Source of the DNA: DATARH01 sp035570495
GTDB taxonomy: Bacteria; Pseudomonadota; Alphaproteobacteria; ATCC43930; CGMCC-115725
Assembly: GCA_035570495.1 (NCBI GenBank)
Contig: DATMLO010000141.1
Location: 1 to 14,804, forward strand
Length of the DNA stretch: 14,804 nucleotides
Reading direction: 5' to 3'
Shown here: positions 13,706 to 14,804 of the stretch, in pieces
Position numbering within the stretch: position 1 is the stretch's first letter
How the letters are laid out: each line of letters starts with the position of its first letter
The notes under the pieces: generated by a model
Told to the model about the DNA's origin: nothing
Database searches by the model: none
The model's input: the letters and a program-made list of their open reading frames with translations, nothing else
Translations under genes and position numbers: made by a program

Positions 13706-14804
13706 ATGACCACCGCAGCCGAAAACGAATTCCTCACCCGGATCGGCCCCGGCACACCGATGGGCACGCTGTTGCGGCAATACTGGATCCCGGCCTGTCT
13801 GGCGTCGGAGCTCAAGGCGGACGGCGCCCCGCTGCGGCTGATGCTGCTCGGCGAAAAGCTGATCGCGTTCCGCGACAGCGCCGGGAAGATCGGCATCTTC
13901 GACCATCGCTGCCCACATCGCTGCGCCTCGCTGTTTTTTGGCCGCAACGAGGAAGGCGGGCTGCGTTGCGCCTATCACGGCTGGAAGTTCGACACCGAGG
14001 GCAACTGTCTCGACATGCCCAACGTGCCGGGCGAGCACGACCTCGCGAGCCATGTGAAGGCGCGCGCCTACAAAGCGGCCGAGCGCAACGGTCTGGTCTA
14101 CGTCTATATGGGCGAGCGCACGCAAGCGCCGCCACTACCGGCGATCGAGGCGCTGCTGTCGCCGCCCGGGGAAACCGCGCTTTTCTGCCGCCAGCGCGAA
14201 TGCAACTGGCTGCAGGCCTTGGAGGGCGATGTCGACACCGCGCATTTCACCTTTCTCCATGTCGGCAAGGTCGCGCCCGACGAGGTCGACCCCAACCACA
14301 TGGAGCGCTGGCAGCTGCTCGATCGGGCCGCGCAGTATCAGGTGAAGACGGCCGATTGGGGCACGATGTACGCCGCCTTTCGGCCGGCGACACAAGGCCA
14401 TTACTACTATCGCTACGCGCATATGGTGATGCCGTTCTGGACGCTGTTCCCGAACGGGCCGATCGCCGGCAACATCCTGGCGCAGGGCTGGGTGCCGATG
14501 GACGACACCCACACCATGGTCTTCACCTTGATGTGGAAGGGCGCGACCCCGCCGCTGCTCAACAAGCTCGATGGGTCGCAGATCCCGCATCTGCTCCGCG
14601 AAAGCCCGATGCAGCCCAACACCACCGACTGGTTCGGCCGCTGGCGGACCGTGGCGAGCGCGGAGAACGACTATTTGATCGACCGCGACATGCAGCGCAC
14701 GGAAAGCTTCTCCGGGATCAGCGGGCTTTTCCCGCAAGATTCGGCGATGACCGAGAGCATGGACGCGATCGCCGACCGCACGCTCGCACATCTCGTCCCG
14801 AGTG
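13706..14804 (+). CDS. Rieske aromatic-ring-hydroxylating oxygenase, large subunit (3' truncated by window)
   Basis: The frame opens at ATG 13706, eight bases after GGAGG, and stays open through 366 codons to the right edge. The Rieske [2Fe-2S] domain has C69-P-H71-R and C88-A-Y-H91-G-W, the C-x-H/C-x2-H cluster ligands. The catalytic domain has E-G-D-V-D-T-A-H-F-T-F-L-H (173-185), placing H180 and H185 as mononuclear-iron ligands, with D175/D177 for electron transfer from the neighbouring subunit. This wording resembles the phthalate 4,5-dioxygenase/vanillate O-demethylase group (type IA, single alpha subunit). Such enzymes hydroxylate or demethylate aromatic acids using electrons from a separate reductase, which is not in the window and may follow. 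An extra Cys (C73) stands near the cluster. The substrate is unknown. Confidence 0.93.
   Translation, partial: MTTAAENEFLTRIGPGTPMGTLLRQYWIPACLASELKADGAPLRLMLLGEKLIAFRDSAGKIGIFDHRCPHRCASLFFGRNEEGGLRCAYHGWKFDTEGNCLDMPNVPGEHDLASHVKARAYKAAERNGLVYVYMGERTQAPPLPAIEALLSPPGETALFCRQRECNWLQALEGDVDTAHFTFLHVGKVAPDEVDPNHMERWQLLDRAAQYQVKTADWGTMYAAFRPATQGHYYYRYAHMVMPFWTLFPNGPIAGNILAQGWVPMDDTHTMVFTLMWKGATPPLLNKLDGSQIPHLLRESPMQPNTTDWFGRWRTVASAENDYLIDRDMQRTESFSGISGLFPQDSAMTESMDAIADRTLAHLVPS

Noticed and set aside
13403..14125. 240-codon minus-strand frame opposite the GFA and Rieske genes
   Set aside because: It spans two recognisable plus-strand genes and has no domain of its own.

Overview
The window is GC-rich, densely coded bacterial chromosome with strongly G/C-ending codons. 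The gene families are typical of metabolically versatile soil or water Alphaproteobacteria (Rhodospirillales or Hyphomicrobiales, Reyranella/Bradyrhizobium-like). That placement is inferred from gene content and codon style; no rRNA or other taxonomic marker is present. I found no tRNA, rRNA, CRISPR array, insertion sequence, phage gene or origin.

Layout, left to right. Positions 1-190 hold a possible truncated membrane-protein start and a cluster of small hairpins. Positions 191-3156 are a leftward set: an Fsr-type MFS efflux pump, an amidohydrolase-2 family enzyme and a hot-dog thioesterase. Positions 3406-3754 look like a decaying patch: an EF-hand lipoprotein gene cut by an in-frame TAG right after its signal peptide, then a 13-codon leftover of the 3' end of a crotonase gene. 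Positions 3787-4853 carry two divergent small membrane-protein genes, the second a DUF805 protein. Positions 4850-6571 carry a crotonase (leftward) and a secreted polysaccharide deacetylase (rightward) facing away from each other.

Positions 6568-9469 are a tight leftward operon: a 64-residue AtzG/GatC-like protein, an amidase-signature hydrolase and an LVIVD-repeat beta-propeller, each junction being a 4-base ATGA overlap. Positions 9667-11609 run rightward: a 2-oxoglutarate/Fe(II) dioxygenase of the isoleucine-dioxygenase family, an unrecognised secreted protein, and a DsbA-like protein with a CPHS active site. Positions 11662-12936 encode a second MFS transporter (leftward, NanT/carboxylate type). 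Positions 13133-14804 carry a GFA/CENP-V zinc protein and a Rieske oxygenase that runs off the right edge.

The general theme is uptake, hydrolysis and oxidation of small organic molecules (amides, CoA thioesters, aromatic acids). Apart from the amidase operon and the amidohydrolase/thioesterase pair, the genes do not form an obvious single pathway. I do not see a clear new multi-gene system. The items most worth checking are the amidase/small-subunit/propeller operon, the stop-interrupted EF-hand gene, the crotonase remnant, and the stand-alone dioxygenase.
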